In this document: in pieces, positions 35,003 through 43,615 of the stretch | How positions within the stretch are numbered: the stretch's first letter is position 1 | How the letters are laid out: each line of letters starts with the position of its first letter | Source: Bacteroidota bacterium | GTDB taxonomy: Bacteria; Bacteroidota; Ignavibacteria; Palsa-1295 | DNA: 62,631 nucleotides | Direction of reading: 5' to 3' | Assembly: GCA_030706385.1 (NCBI GenBank) | Contig: JAUZOQ010000007.1 | Coordinates: forward strand, 1-62,631 | Made by a program: the position numbers and the translations under genes | Notes under the pieces: model-generated | Told to the model about the DNA's origin: nothing | Database searches by the model: none | Seen by the model: the letters and a program-made list of their open reading frames with translations, nothing else

Positions 35003-35980
35003 TTACATCAATCCTGCAGACTCATCCATCGGCTTGGTTCTGTAGGGCTCATCCTCGAAGCTCGAAATCGACTGCAATTCTCTGAACCTGCGGTATATCT
35101 GATCCATGGAAAGATCCTCGATCCCCTCCGTTGAGAATTTCGAACAGCAGAAGCTTGCCAGAACCGTACCATAGACTACAGCACGCTTGACCGTAGCATA
35201 TTGAATAGTATCCCATCTGGTTAGATAGCCGATCAAACCGCCCATGAATGAGTCGCCGGCGCCCGTAGGATCGAAAATTTCTTCTAATGGATAGGCAGGA
35301 GCAGAAAAAATATACTTATTATAGAACAAGAGTGCGCCATGTTCGCCCTTCTTGATCACGACGATCCGATGGCTATCTGGCGCCAACATTTCCTGAAGCC
35401 GATGACCGCAGACGACGAGGCTGGGGTTATCAACCAGCAATCTTGCCTCTCCATCATTAATAACTAATGCGTTGACTTTGGAAAGGGTCTTCATCAGGTC
35501 ATCTTTAGCCCCTGTTATCCAAAAATTCATTGTATCGCAAATAATGAGCTTTGGTTTGGCCTTCATTTGAGAGATCACATCGAGTTGAAGGCTCGGAGCA
35601 ATATTGCCGAGGACCAGATAGTCAGGCGAAGCGACGCTGGCCGGTACTTTTGGTTTGAAATCTGCGAACACGTTCAATTCTGTAGCTAACGTGTCGCGGG
35701 TATTCATATCGTAATGATAGCGTCCGGCCCAGAAAAAAGTCTTTCCACCTTTGACAATCTCCACACCTGAAGTGTCGAATCCTCTTTTTTGGAACAGATT
35801 CCAAGCGTGATTGGGAAAATCTTCGCCGACAACGCCAACAATGCCGATCTCACTCCCGTGAGAGAAGTAGTTTGCCGCCAGGGATATATATGTGGCGCTT
35901 CCTCCCAAGGCTCGTTCCCGTTTATCGAACGGCGTTTCGATCGTATCTACTGCAAGCGAACCGACGATGAGTAATGACAT
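35003..35980 (-). CDS. PfkB-family carbohydrate/nucleoside kinase
   Basis: 325 residues, ATG 35980. PfkB signatures: GGSATYISLAANYFSHGSEIGIVGVVGEDF near the N-terminus and DPTGAGDSFMGGLIGYL with the catalytic Asp near residue 245. Resembles ribokinase/adenosine kinase-like proteins of Bacteroidota; substrate not predictable. A perfect TATTTTTG -7 box lies on the minus strand at 36026-36019, 39 bases upstream of the ATG. Confidence 0.88.
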   Translation of the reverse strand: MSLLIVGSLAVDTIETPFDKRERALGGSATYISLAANYFSHGSEIGIVGVVGEDFPNHAWNLFQKRGFDTSGVEIVKGGKTFFWAGRYHYDMNTRDTLATELNVFADFKPKVPASVASPDYLVLGNIAPSLQLDVISQMKAKPKLIICDTMNFWITGAKDDLMKTLSKVNALVINDGEARLLVDNPSLVVCGHRLQEMLAPDSHRIVVIKKGEHGALLFYNKYIFSAPAYPLEEIFDPTGAGDSFMGGLIGYLTRWDTIQYATVKRAVVYGTVLASFCCSKFSTEGIEDLSMDQIYRRFRELQSISSFEDEPYRTKPMDESAGLM

Positions 35981-36018
35981 TTCCTGTTTTATGTAAGATG
36001 ATGAAGTGGAATTCCCTG

Positions 36019-36026
36019 CAAAAATA
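36019..36026 (-). promoter_or_regulatory. Candidate -7 box (TATTTTTG) for the PfkB kinase gene
   Basis: Exact TAnnTTTG match on the minus strand, 38 bases before ATG 35980. No good TTTG is found 19-21 bases upstream, so only the -7 element is supported. Confidence 0.45.
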
Positions 36027-36175
36027 CGAGGAAACTCAGCGTTAAGCTAATAATACCAATGGCAAGGTCCCCAGCTTCCTTCCAACTCTGGAAGGAATTT
36101 CAGCTTTTAACGGAGGTAATTCAATATCCGAAATCTGTGAGATCTTCTCAAAATGCACCACATCCGTAACGCTTA

Positions 36176-36361
36176 CTAACCAACTTCACCGGCCTGAGGA
36201 GGCATTGGTGCAGGAGGAGTCGGTACGGGCTTCGGTGGCTCCATCGGAACCGGCTCCGTAGGAAACGGCAGCGGTTCCGGAGGCAATTGGGGTTTCTCCG
36301 GCGGAACCGGTTGCGGCTTTGGGGGAGTGTTGGGTGGTACTAATATATTTGAATAAATCAT
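36176..36361 (-). CDS. Possible proline-rich 61-residue protein
   Basis: ATG 36361 opens a frame whose product is about one-third proline (VPPNTPPKPQPVPPEKP ... PMPPQAGEVG). No signal peptide or homologue recognised. The opposite strand of the same bases reads as a glycine-rich stretch without a start codon, so the composition may reflect a low-complexity GC-rich patch rather than selection on the protein. Sits between the PfkB kinase and a small basic protein. Confidence 0.3.
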   Translation of the reverse strand: MIYSNILVPPNTPPKPQPVPPEKPQLPPEPLPFPTEPVPMEPPKPVPTPPAPMPPQAGEVG

Positions 36362-36476
36362 ATACGCCTACTTTCCAATCACGTTTATAGGATTCCCTTA
36401 CAGAAATCGTGCCAAAAGATGGCACAATAGTTGCTGAGCAATATAGATGTGTTAACCATTATGCTTAGGAGAAAAT

Positions 36477-36788
36477 ATGTTACCAATTATTAGCGGAACA
36501 ACGAGAAATGTCGTGGCCGTCACGACCGATAGCGGTAAGAAAAAATACGCCATGTCGTATTCTTTCCGTTTAGATACGGGTGATATGGTACGGAAAGCAG
36601 GAGCCGGTATCCAGCATGCAGCGGAGAAAGGATACGGAGAAATCTCAGGATTTGTTCGCAGAAAATACAAAGTGATGAAAATAAAGAGATCATTGAACCA
36701 TCTGCGAAAAGGTCTCATTTCTGCAGCGAAGGTCGAGTTGCCGTACAAGCGTATTCGCTCTCGAATAAAAAAACTCGTTCACGCCTGA
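36477..36788 (+). CDS. Small basic protein, unknown function
   Basis: 103 residues, strongly basic in the second half (RRKYKVMKIKRSLNHLRKGL ... YKRIRSRIKKLVHA). ATG 36477 is preceded by a good AGGAGA Shine-Dalgarno sequence, unusual in this window. The N-terminal half (LPIISGTTRNVVAVTTDSGKKKYAMSYSFRLDTGDMV) is beta-like. No signal peptide. It could bind nucleic acid or membrane, but nothing proves it. A long hairpin follows 29 bases after the stop. Confidence 0.55.
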   Translation: MLPIISGTTRNVVAVTTDSGKKKYAMSYSFRLDTGDMVRKAGAGIQHAAEKGYGEISGFVRRKYKVMKIKRSLNHLRKGLISAAKVELPYKRIRSRIKKLVHA

Positions 36789-37100
36789 GTCTCACTTAGA
36801 TAACCTCTAAGTATAATGGGGCAGCGTTGCATCTTCAATTATTGAAATGCTGCGCTGCCCCGTTATTATCTGCGAGATCAAGAAAAAAATTACCCTGCTT
36901 ATTTAGAACTTCGCCGTTGGCGCAAGTCCGGATGAAACATTCGGCAATTGTGTCGACTGGAACCCGGAAAGCTAAATATGCAGGGCTTTCAAAGAATAAT
37001 ACGAAGTTTGCTCGGTTACGGATTTCGACGGAGCCACTTCGGCAACCTTCCCAGGAATCCACTCGTTTTAGGCTTCAGATAAAATTTGCACGCTCAATCT
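36789..37100. other. 312-base gap with a long hairpin, otherwise nothing recognised
   Basis: Apart from the hairpin at 36818-36861, the stretch shows no RNA family I can name. A GTG-started minus-strand frame (36835-37062, 75 codons) overlaps the hairpin and lacks supporting features. Confidence 0.4.
36818..36861 (+). terminator. Long hairpin, probable terminator after the small basic protein
   Basis: GGGGCAGCG plus GCAT pairs with ATGC plus CGCTGCCCC (36818-36832 with 36847-36861), with a two-base internal mismatch, and the interior TTCAAT/ATTGAA also pairs, giving a nearly continuous 20-bp stem. The following sequence (GTTATTATC) is only weakly T-rich, so termination is likely but not certain. 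Confidence 0.6.
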
Positions 37101-38810
37101 ATGAAAAACGGCATTTCAACCAACGGAATCCATACCAACGGCAAAGCCTCATTCGAGACCAGTCCCGAGTACCTGGAAGCGAAGAAGCGGTGGGAAGACC
37201 GTAATGCGAAAGGAAGCACTACGGGCTGGAAGCACACCACGCTTTCCGGAAGGGTACTCGATACGCTCTATACACCCGGAGATTCTTCTCCAGCCGAGTA
37301 TCTGGAAAGAATTGGATTTCCGGGAGAATACCCTTATACTCGGGGGATACATCCGAATGGGTATCGTGGCAAAGTTTGGACCATGCGTCAATTTGCCGGA
37401 TTTGGCTCCCCGGAAGATACCAATGAACGATTCAAGTATCTACTCGCACATGGGCAGACAGGCCTTTCGACGGCATTCGATCTTCCTACGTTGATGGGAC
37501 GCGATGCTGATGATCCGTGGAGCGAGGGAGAGGTTGGAATCTGCGGAGTGGCCATAAGCTCACTCCGTGATATGGAGAAGCTCTTCGATGGGATACCGCT
37601 CGGAGAAGTGTCGACTTCGATGACGATCAATTCGCCGGCTGCGATGATCTTTGCGTATTATCTCTGCGTTGCCGATAAACAAGGCGTGCCCTATTCCAAG
37701 CTTCGTGGCACATTGCAGAATGATATTCTAAAGGAGTACATCGCGCAAAAGGAATTCATCTATCCTCCGGAGCCTTCGATGAGGATTATCGTAGATATGA
37801 TCGAGTTCTGTACGAAAGAAGTCCCGCAATGGAATCCGGTCTCGGTCTCGGGATATCACATTCGGGAAGCTGGATCTACAGCGGCACAGGAACTGGCCTT
37901 TACATTAGCGGACGGATTTTCGTACGTGGAGCATTGCATTGCTCGGGGAATGGATGTCGATGATTTTGCTCCCCGAATTTCTCATTTCTTCAATTCACAT
38001 ATTGATTTCTTTGAAGAGATCGCGAAGCTTCGTGCGGCAAGACGAATTTACGCTAAACGGATGAAAGAGAAGTACGGAGCAAAAAATCCGAAGTCCTGGA
38101 CGCTGAGATTCCATACCCAAACTGCCGGCTGCTCACTGACTGCTCAGCAGCCTGAGAACAATATCGTGCGCACGTCATTCGAGGCAATGGCTGCTGTCCT
38201 GGGAGGGACTCAGTCTCTCCATACAAATTCAATGGATGAGACTCTTGCTCTTCCATCGGAAAAAGCTGTCAAGATCGCACTTCGTACCCAGCAGATACTG
38301 GCGTATGAAACCGGCGTCATCAATACGGTTGATCCGCTTGGCGGCTCCTACTTTGTTGAGGCTGAGACGGATCGGCTCGAAGCTGAGGCAAATGATTATT
38401 TCGACAAGATCGACGCCTTGGGTGGAGTCATACCGGCAATCGAAGCGGGTTTCTTCCAAAGAGAGATCGCCGATGCTGCTTACCGGTATCAGATCGAACT
38501 TGATAAGAAAGAGAAATATATTGTTGGGGTGAATGAATACGTCGAAGAAGGTGAAAAGATCACCATTCCGATCCTCCAGATCTCTCCGGAAGTCGAGCGG
38601 CATCAGGTCCGGCAGCTCAAGGAGCTGAAGGCGAACCGGTCACAAGCGACGGTGAACGAACGCATTGAGGAGATTCGCGCCGCCGGGTTCGGCCATACGA
38701 ATCTTATGCCGGTTCTTATTCGTGCGGCCAACGACTACGTGACGCTCGGAGAGATGATCGATGTCTTGAAAGTACCTTTTGGAGAATATCAAGAGGCCGT
38801 CGTATTCTAG
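37101..38810 (+). CDS. Adenosylcobalamin-dependent acyl-CoA mutase, large (catalytic) subunit
   Basis: 569 residues from ATG 37101: the TIM-barrel subunit of the methylmalonyl-CoA mutase family without the C-terminal B12-binding domain, so a separate small subunit is needed and is not in the window. Core motifs: [76 protein letters not shown]. At the two positions that set substrate choice it has Phe98 (in TMRQFAGF) and Gln216 (in EYIAQKEF). Methylmalonyl-CoA mutase has Tyr89/Arg207 there and isobutyryl-CoA mutase Phe80/Gln198, with the same 118-residue spacing. A neutral acyl-CoA such as isobutyryl-CoA is therefore a better guess than methylmalonyl-CoA. Confidence 0.88.
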   Translation: MKNGISTNGIHTNGKASFETSPEYLEAKKRWEDRNAKGSTTGWKHTTLSGRVLDTLYTPGDSSPAEYLERIGFPGEYPYTRGIHPNGYRGKVWTMRQFAGFGSPEDTNERFKYLLAHGQTGLSTAFDLPTLMGRDADDPWSEGEVGICGVAISSLRDMEKLFDGIPLGEVSTSMTINSPAAMIFAYYLCVADKQGVPYSKLRGTLQNDILKEYIAQKEFIYPPEPSMRIIVDMIEFCTKEVPQWNPVSVSGYHIREAGSTAAQELAFTLADGFSYVEHCIARGMDVDDFAPRISHFFNSHIDFFEEIAKLRAARRIYAKRMKEKYGAKNPKSWTLRFHTQTAGCSLTAQQPENNIVRTSFEAMAAVLGGTQSLHTNSMDETLALPSEKAVKIALRTQQILAYETGVINTVDPLGGSYFVEAETDRLEAEANDYFDKIDALGGVIPAIEAGFFQREIADAAYRYQIELDKKEKYIVGVNEYVEEGEKITIPILQISPEVERHQVRQLKELKANRSQATVNERIEEIRAAGFGHTNLMPVLIRAANDYVTLGEMIDVLKVPFGEYQEAVVF

Positions 38811-38864
38811 ATCTGCAAACAGGTCAAAAAGTCAGCTCTCCTGCAGTGGCGGAGTTCAGCACCG

Positions 38865-38872
38865 TATTTTTG
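38865..38872 (+). promoter_or_regulatory. Candidate -7 box (TATTTTTG) just before the UbiA-like gene
   Basis: Exact TAnnTTTG match ending five bases before ATG 38878. If used, the transcript would begin at or next to the start codon (leaderless). No TTTG at the right distance upstream, so support is partial. Confidence 0.35.
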
Positions 38873-38877
38873 TCTAA

Positions 38878-39774
38878 ATGAAGATACCCCATTTTATCCG
38901 CCTCTTGCGGCCAAAGCAATGGATTAAAAACCTCTTTGTCTTTGCGGCTCTTGTTTTTTCTCATCACCTCTTCGAGTGGGATTATGCAAAATCCTCTCTC
39001 ATGGGGTTCGCTCTATTTTGTGCGACGGCTAGTACGATCTATATCATTAATGATATCCTTGATCGTGATCGAGATCGCCTGCACCCTAAAAAGAGACACC
39101 GTCCAATTGCCAGCGGAAATATCAGTGTTCCAAGCGCAATAAGCACTGCCATAATCATTTTTGGTGTCGCCGTTCCGATCGTATTTAATCTTCCGTATAA
39201 ATTCGGTTTCTGTCTGGCGTTTTACTTTATCATGAATCTTTCCTACAGTCTTTTTTTGAAAGACGTCGTTCTTGTCGATGTGTTTATCATCGCAATTGGG
39301 TTCATGCTTCGCGTAGTCGGTGGTGCCTTTGTTATTGATGTTCCGATCAGTTCATGGCTAATACTAACGACGATGTTCCTCTCGCTCTTCCTTGCTGTTG
39401 CCAAACGTCGAGGCGAGCTCGTCATGCTTGAATCGCAATTAGAGGAAGGGAAAAAACCTTCGGAATCGACACGAAAAGTATTAGACCATTATAGTGTGGA
39501 GTTCGCCGAGCAGCTCTGTACGATCTGTGCTTCGGGATTCGTTATCAGTTACGCGCTCTACACGGTAAGTGACCGTACGGTGAAGATTTTCGGCACTGAG
39601 AATCTTATCTTCACAACGCCATTCGTACTCTATGGTATCTTCCGATACCTTTATCTCCTCCACAAGAAGAATCTCGGTGAAAATCCGACGGAAGTGGTCC
39701 TGACCGACGTTCCGATGATTCTCAACTTTGTTGCTTACGCAATAGCAATGTTTTTCATCATCTATTTTCACTAA
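38878..39774 (+). CDS. UbiA-family prenyltransferase, decaprenyl-phosphate phosphoribosyltransferase-like
   Basis: 298 residues, eight to nine hydrophobic segments. The Asp-rich motifs NDILDRDRDRLHPKKRHRPI (residues about 57-77) and LKDVVLVDVFIIAIGFMLRV mark the UbiA fold, and the RLLRPKQWIKNLFVFAALVF start together with HPKKRHRPIASG is the pattern of Rv3806c-type enzymes that attach phosphoribose to polyprenyl phosphate (DPPR synthase). The next gene resembles AftB, as in mycobacteria where the two are adjacent. The stop is three bases before the next GTG start, a tight operon. Confidence 0.82.
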   Translation: MKIPHFIRLLRPKQWIKNLFVFAALVFSHHLFEWDYAKSSLMGFALFCATASTIYIINDILDRDRDRLHPKKRHRPIASGNISVPSAISTAIIIFGVAVPIVFNLPYKFGFCLAFYFIMNLSYSLFLKDVVLVDVFIIAIGFMLRVVGGAFVIDVPISSWLILTTMFLSLFLAVAKRRGELVMLESQLEEGKKPSESTRKVLDHYSVEFAEQLCTICASGFVISYALYTVSDRTVKIFGTENLIFTTPFVLYGIFRYLYLLHKKNLGENPTEVVLTDVPMILNFVAYAIAMFFIIYFH

Positions 39775-39776
39775 TA

Positions 39777-41360
39777 GTGCATCTGAAAAGCTTTGTTAAG
39801 CGGAATCTGGTAGAGGGAACACTGGTCTTTGCCGGAGTCATCATTCTTGTCGTTCAATTCGCTGTTGCCAAGCATCTGCTTTCGGAAGGAGGGGTTGATC
39901 ACACCACGGTTATCGGAGCGCCACTAGATGATACGTATATCCATTGCAGGTTTGCCGAGAATCTTTTCGCCGGGCATGGGTATTCATTCAATCCGGGTCA
40001 GGTGCTCAGCGCCGATACTTCGCCATTATGGGTAGCGATGATCGCTCTCGGGGGTTTCGTAACATCCCATTTTGATCTCGTGGCAATGTTACTTTCGGCG
40101 ATTGCCTGGCTCTTGCTTGCACCAGCGGTGTATCGTGTGGCACGATATGTATTTGTTTTTGAGCAACCATACTCGATCGCTGCAGGTATCTGCATGCTCC
40201 TCCAACCTCGGTTGATCCTCATGGCATTAAGTGGTATGGAGACAACCTTTGCGACACTTCTTGCGCTCATCGCGATCGCACTACATATCCGATCCCGAGA
40301 GATAAGACAGATTAGAATATCGGAGGCTGTGATTCTTGGCTTTGGAATAGCAGTCCGCCCCGAGTTTTGTCTCCTCGTCCTGATCGCTTCGCTCGATTGG
40401 ATTTTCCTTATTCTTAAGAGGCGAGTCTCTGCCATGGGGGCGATTGGATTTGTGTTTCCTCTCGCAATCTCGTCAGCTCTTGTTTTGTCCATTCCATATG
40501 GTGAGAGTTCCGAACATCATTTGCTTTATCATTCGAGTCTGGTGCAAGGTGCAGGATTTCGATTCCCTCCTGATTTCTATTATATTGGGCGTTCATTGTA
40601 CATTATATTCGAGAATTTTTGGTGGGTGCTGTTGCTTATGCCGGTTTTCATACTCCATTTGAAGTTTCCAAAATTGTGGGGTAACTTTGCTCTCGTACCA
40701 ATTTTTCTACTCGCCCTTCCGATTATTCAAGGTTTCGTTGCACCACAATACAGGCATTTTGGGAGATACGTGTTCTTAGTTCTTCCGTTAGCGGTTCTAT
40801 CTATCATAGCCTTTCTTCGGATCAATATCCAAAGCAACTCGAAATTTGCTTTCTTGCGTCAAATGCGCGAACGTAAAAGAATCGTGGTGTTTTCAGTCTT
40901 TGCTATCCTATTTTCTCTTCCTCTTGCATTTAAGTGGACTGTTGTTTATGGAGAATCCGTACGAAATATCAACGATCAGCATCTGGCAGTCGCATTATGG
41001 ATCACCGCGCATGCAAGCGAGCAAGACAGGCTTGCCGTAGATGACGTTGGCGCGATCGGCTATCTGACGAAAAGGCCGGTTATCGATCTGACCGGACTCG
41101 TGAGTCCCGAAATGTTTCAATTGCAACACGACCCCGCAGCGATTTGGAATGCTGCGCGAGAGGTCAAGGGAGCAAATCTATTTATTATATACACACGGCT
41201 AGATCCTTCCTTTTATTCGCTCATTAAAGACTCCTTGGATATTCTCAATGACTCATTGGATCTTCTCACAGAGTTTCGTGTCCGTCCCCCATTAGTCGCA
41301 AGTGCTGATACGGTATTGTCGGTTTTTAGAGTTAAGGAAAAGCCTCGTGCCGCTCGGTGA
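39777..41360 (+). CDS. GT-C membrane glycosyltransferase, AftB-like
   Basis: 527 residues, GTG start two bases after the previous stop. About ten membrane helices. The first extracytoplasmic loop has the motif LDDTYIHCRFAENLFAGHGY with Asp51-Asp52, followed by FNPGQ and TSPLW, the hallmark of Rv3805c/AftB-type arabinofuranosyltransferases that use polyprenyl-phosphate sugars. A C-terminal soluble domain (LAVDDVGAIGYLTKRPVIDLTGLVSPEM) is shared with that group. It is expected to transfer a sugar on the outer face of the inner membrane. Acceptor unknown. Confidence 0.75.
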   Translation: MHLKSFVKRNLVEGTLVFAGVIILVVQFAVAKHLLSEGGVDHTTVIGAPLDDTYIHCRFAENLFAGHGYSFNPGQVLSADTSPLWVAMIALGGFVTSHFDLVAMLLSAIAWLLLAPAVYRVARYVFVFEQPYSIAAGICMLLQPRLILMALSGMETTFATLLALIAIALHIRSREIRQIRISEAVILGFGIAVRPEFCLLVLIASLDWIFLILKRRVSAMGAIGFVFPLAISSALVLSIPYGESSEHHLLYHSSLVQGAGFRFPPDFYYIGRSLYIIFENFWWVLLLMPVFILHLKFPKLWGNFALVPIFLLALPIIQGFVAPQYRHFGRYVFLVLPLAVLSIIAFLRINIQSNSKFAFLRQMRERKRIVVFSVFAILFSLPLAFKWTVVYGESVRNINDQHLAVALWITAHASEQDRLAVDDVGAIGYLTKRPVIDLTGLVSPEMFQLQHDPAAIWNAAREVKGANLFIIYTRLDPSFYSLIKDSLDILNDSLDLLTEFRVRPPLVASADTVLSVFRVKEKPRAAR

Positions 41361-43044
41361 AAAAAAAGTTAGAACTCTGACGGGGATACTACTTGCAGTA
41401 GTGACAATCGGTTCACGACTTCCATTTATTTCCAAGATGCTTTATGAATTTGACTCCGTCGATTTTGCCGTTGCGACTTTTCGGTTCAGTATCGAGCAGG
41501 TGACACCGCATTTTCCGGGTTACATCCTCCATGTTCTTTTCGCCAAACTCCTTCTCGTTATTATTTATGACATCAATTTTGCTTTTGTTTGGATCAGCAT
41601 TCTGCTTTCGGTTGGCTCAGTCCTCTTGCTCTGGAGGGCAGGGGCAGCACTCAGAGCGGAAAGAGTAGGACTAATAGCCGCAGTCATCTGGGTATTTCTG
41701 CCAATCTTGTGGTTTTACGGAGAGATCGCAACGGCATATGTCTACGAGGCATTCTTTGCCACGGCATTCCTGTTTTTGGGGAGTAAGTTGTTTCGAAATC
41801 CCGAGAAGAAAATATACGCCTACCTTCTCTTTATTTCGCTATCACTAGCCATGGGGGCCCGGCAATCGAGTATTATTTTCTTTGCACCGTGCCTGGTCTA
41901 CACATTGGTGAAGACACGCCAGCCGATTAAAACATGGATAGCAGGAGCATCGCTGTTTCTCCTCAGTACGATCGTGTGGTCGGTTGTTCTTTTCAATCTT
42001 AGCGGAGGGATCAGTCAGTATTTTGCACAAGCGGGGAAGGAAACAGTGTATCGGTCCCAATCAATTCTTTTCGGCAATTCACTAAGGGGTCAATTAAGCG
42101 TTATCGCTAAGGTCGCAATATATCTTTTTATGGCAGTTCTGCCAATACTGACCGTAGTTGGGAGCATGGGATTTGCTCAGACGCGAAGATCTTTCGATTT
42201 CGCAAAAGCACAACTTTCGAAACCTATAGCACGATTTGTAATTCTGGTCGCTTTTCCGTCTCTTCTGTTCTATCTCGTCATATATTTCATGAAAGCGGGA
42301 TATTTGCTGAATGTTTTGCCAAGCATCGTACTCATTGGAGCGATATTCCTTGATCAAATGGCCATATGGAGAGCAGAACGCATAAAGAGAGCTAGCCACG
42401 ATACATTGAAGCTGACTCGTCCGCTCATAACAAACAACGCAATTCGAAGCACGGCATTTGTTGTTGCGCTCGAGCTCATTTTGTTTCTAACCCCTTTCCC
42501 ATGGCTGGATGACATAAACTTCGATAATGGCTTTACGCGGGATTCATTGAATATGCAGGAATCGATTGTCGATGCAAAGTTTGGTGGGGGAGCAGACTTA
42601 TTTCTTAATAGATTATTCTCATTCAATAACGTACACGGCGTCAGAGCTATTGATGCACTTCATTCGAGCGTGGAAGCAGCATTGAAGAGTTCGGGAGTGA
42701 GCGAGGATAGCCTCGTACTTCTGGATACATGGTGGCATCGATGGGGATATTTCTACCTCCCTCAAGCCTTTATCTATGATATTAGAGATTTTCCAGGCAG
42801 TGACTCGCTGTGGTTGGGAGCTTCTGAAAATCATGTTCGGACTGGAATAGCCGATACGCTGGTGGTGATTCCCAGGAATAAGACTGTTCTACTACTCTTG
42901 CGCGAAGATCATCCTACTTTTGCTTCACTTGTGCAGCAAGTGCATCTAAAAAGGCTGGACCTTCCGCAGTATTTGGATATTTATAGGATCACCGATGAAC
43001 ATTTTTCCTTCAAATGGAAAAATGTCCGATTCATCAAGGAATAG
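41347..43044 (+). CDS. GT-C-like multi-pass membrane glycosyltransferase
   Basis: GTG 41347 is the likely start, overlapping the previous gene by 14 bases (a longer frame opens at GTG 41302). About 565 residues with roughly ten hydrophobic helices. The first loop has EFDSVDFA (Asp36 and Asp39) and then HFPGYILHVL, the pattern of ArnT/DUF2723-type enzymes that use polyprenyl-phosphate sugars. A soluble tail (about 400-565) follows. With its two upstream neighbours it forms a three-gene unit for lipid-linked sugar transfer. Confidence 0.65.
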   Translation: MPLGEKKVRTLTGILLAVVTIGSRLPFISKMLYEFDSVDFAVATFRFSIEQVTPHFPGYILHVLFAKLLLVIIYDINFAFVWISILLSVGSVLLLWRAGAALRAERVGLIAAVIWVFLPILWFYGEIATAYVYEAFFATAFLFLGSKLFRNPEKKIYAYLLFISLSLAMGARQSSIIFFAPCLVYTLVKTRQPIKTWIAGASLFLLSTIVWSVVLFNLSGGISQYFAQAGKETVYRSQSILFGNSLRGQLSVIAKVAIYLFMAVLPILTVVGSMGFAQTRRSFDFAKAQLSKPIARFVILVAFPSLLFYLVIYFMKAGYLLNVLPSIVLIGAIFLDQMAIWRAERIKRASHDTLKLTRPLITNNAIRSTAFVVALELILFLTPFPWLDDINFDNGFTRDSLNMQESIVDAKFGGGADLFLNRLFSFNNVHGVRAIDALHSSVEAALKSSGVSEDSLVLLDTWWHRWGYFYLPQAFIYDIRDFPGSDSLWLGASENHVRTGIADTLVVIPRNKTVLLLLREDHPTFASLVQQVHLKRLDLPQYLDIYRITDEHFSFKWKNVRFIKE

Positions 43045-43045
43045 A

Positions 43046-43615
43046 TCATAACTGCGCGGCAACCCAATCACCGGTTGAAGTATTGAGTTTCATCCATCCG
43101 CCTTTCTCCGGAACATTGACTTCCTCTTTTCCGTCGTGATTCGGATCGCCGATAAAATATCCGAACTCGAGCAACGTCAGAGTCGAATCGTTTTTCAGAT
43201 ACAAAGTCGTGCTCCAACCTGAGGGCATACCTTGGATCGTGTTGGGGATGAGAATCAATTGCGAAGAGGAATCTGCGGCCATGCGCACGGGGCGGGCCTC
43301 GCTGAAATACTTTCCTTCGAGCGTCAAATGCAGAGTGTCCGAACTTCCCGCCAGCCAGATCGCAACAAGAGTTCTTCCATGATGGATATCCTTGTATTCC
43401 CTTCGATTCGTATCGACAGGGGAATCGCTCTGCTCCTTGATTAGTACCGTTCTCTCGTTCGAACGTGTGTCATGTAAAGAAGTGAGAATAACGATATTCA
43501 GGTGAGGAGAATATCGCCAGAAGAGCTCATATCCAAGCAGGAGGATAAGAAAAAGTAACGAAAGACTGATATACAGCACCTTCGTTACTTGATTCTTCGA
43601 AACAGACAAGCTCAT
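43046..43615 (-). CDS. Membrane-anchored protein, unknown function
   Basis: 189 residues. One N-terminal helix (VLYISLSLLFLILLLGYELFW) anchors an extracytoplasmic domain that ends with an EF-hand-like loop (DPNHDGKEEVNV) and GGWMKLNTSTGDWV. ATG 43615 overlaps the stop of the RNase G/E gene by four bases (ATGA), so it is translationally coupled to it. No homologue recognised. Convergent with the glycosyltransferase, one base between stops. Confidence 0.6.
   Translation of the reverse strand: MSLSVSKNQVTKVLYISLSLLFLILLLGYELFWRYSPHLNIVILTSLHDTRSNERTVLIKEQSDSPVDTNRREYKDIHHGRTLVAIWLAGSSDTLHLTLEGKYFSEARPVRMAADSSSQLILIPNTIQGMPSGWSTTLYLKNDSTLTLLEFGYFIGDPNHDGKEEVNVPEKGGWMKLNTSTGDWVAAQL

Noticed and set aside
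36186..36356. Glycine-rich reading of the plus strand opposite the proline-rich frame
   Set aside because: Preceded by an in-frame stop with no ATG/GTG/TTG start; only low-complexity composition.
36835..37062. Minus-strand GTG frame of 75 codons
   Set aside because: Overlaps the strong hairpin at 36818-36861 and has no recognisable motif; could be a remnant but unsupported.
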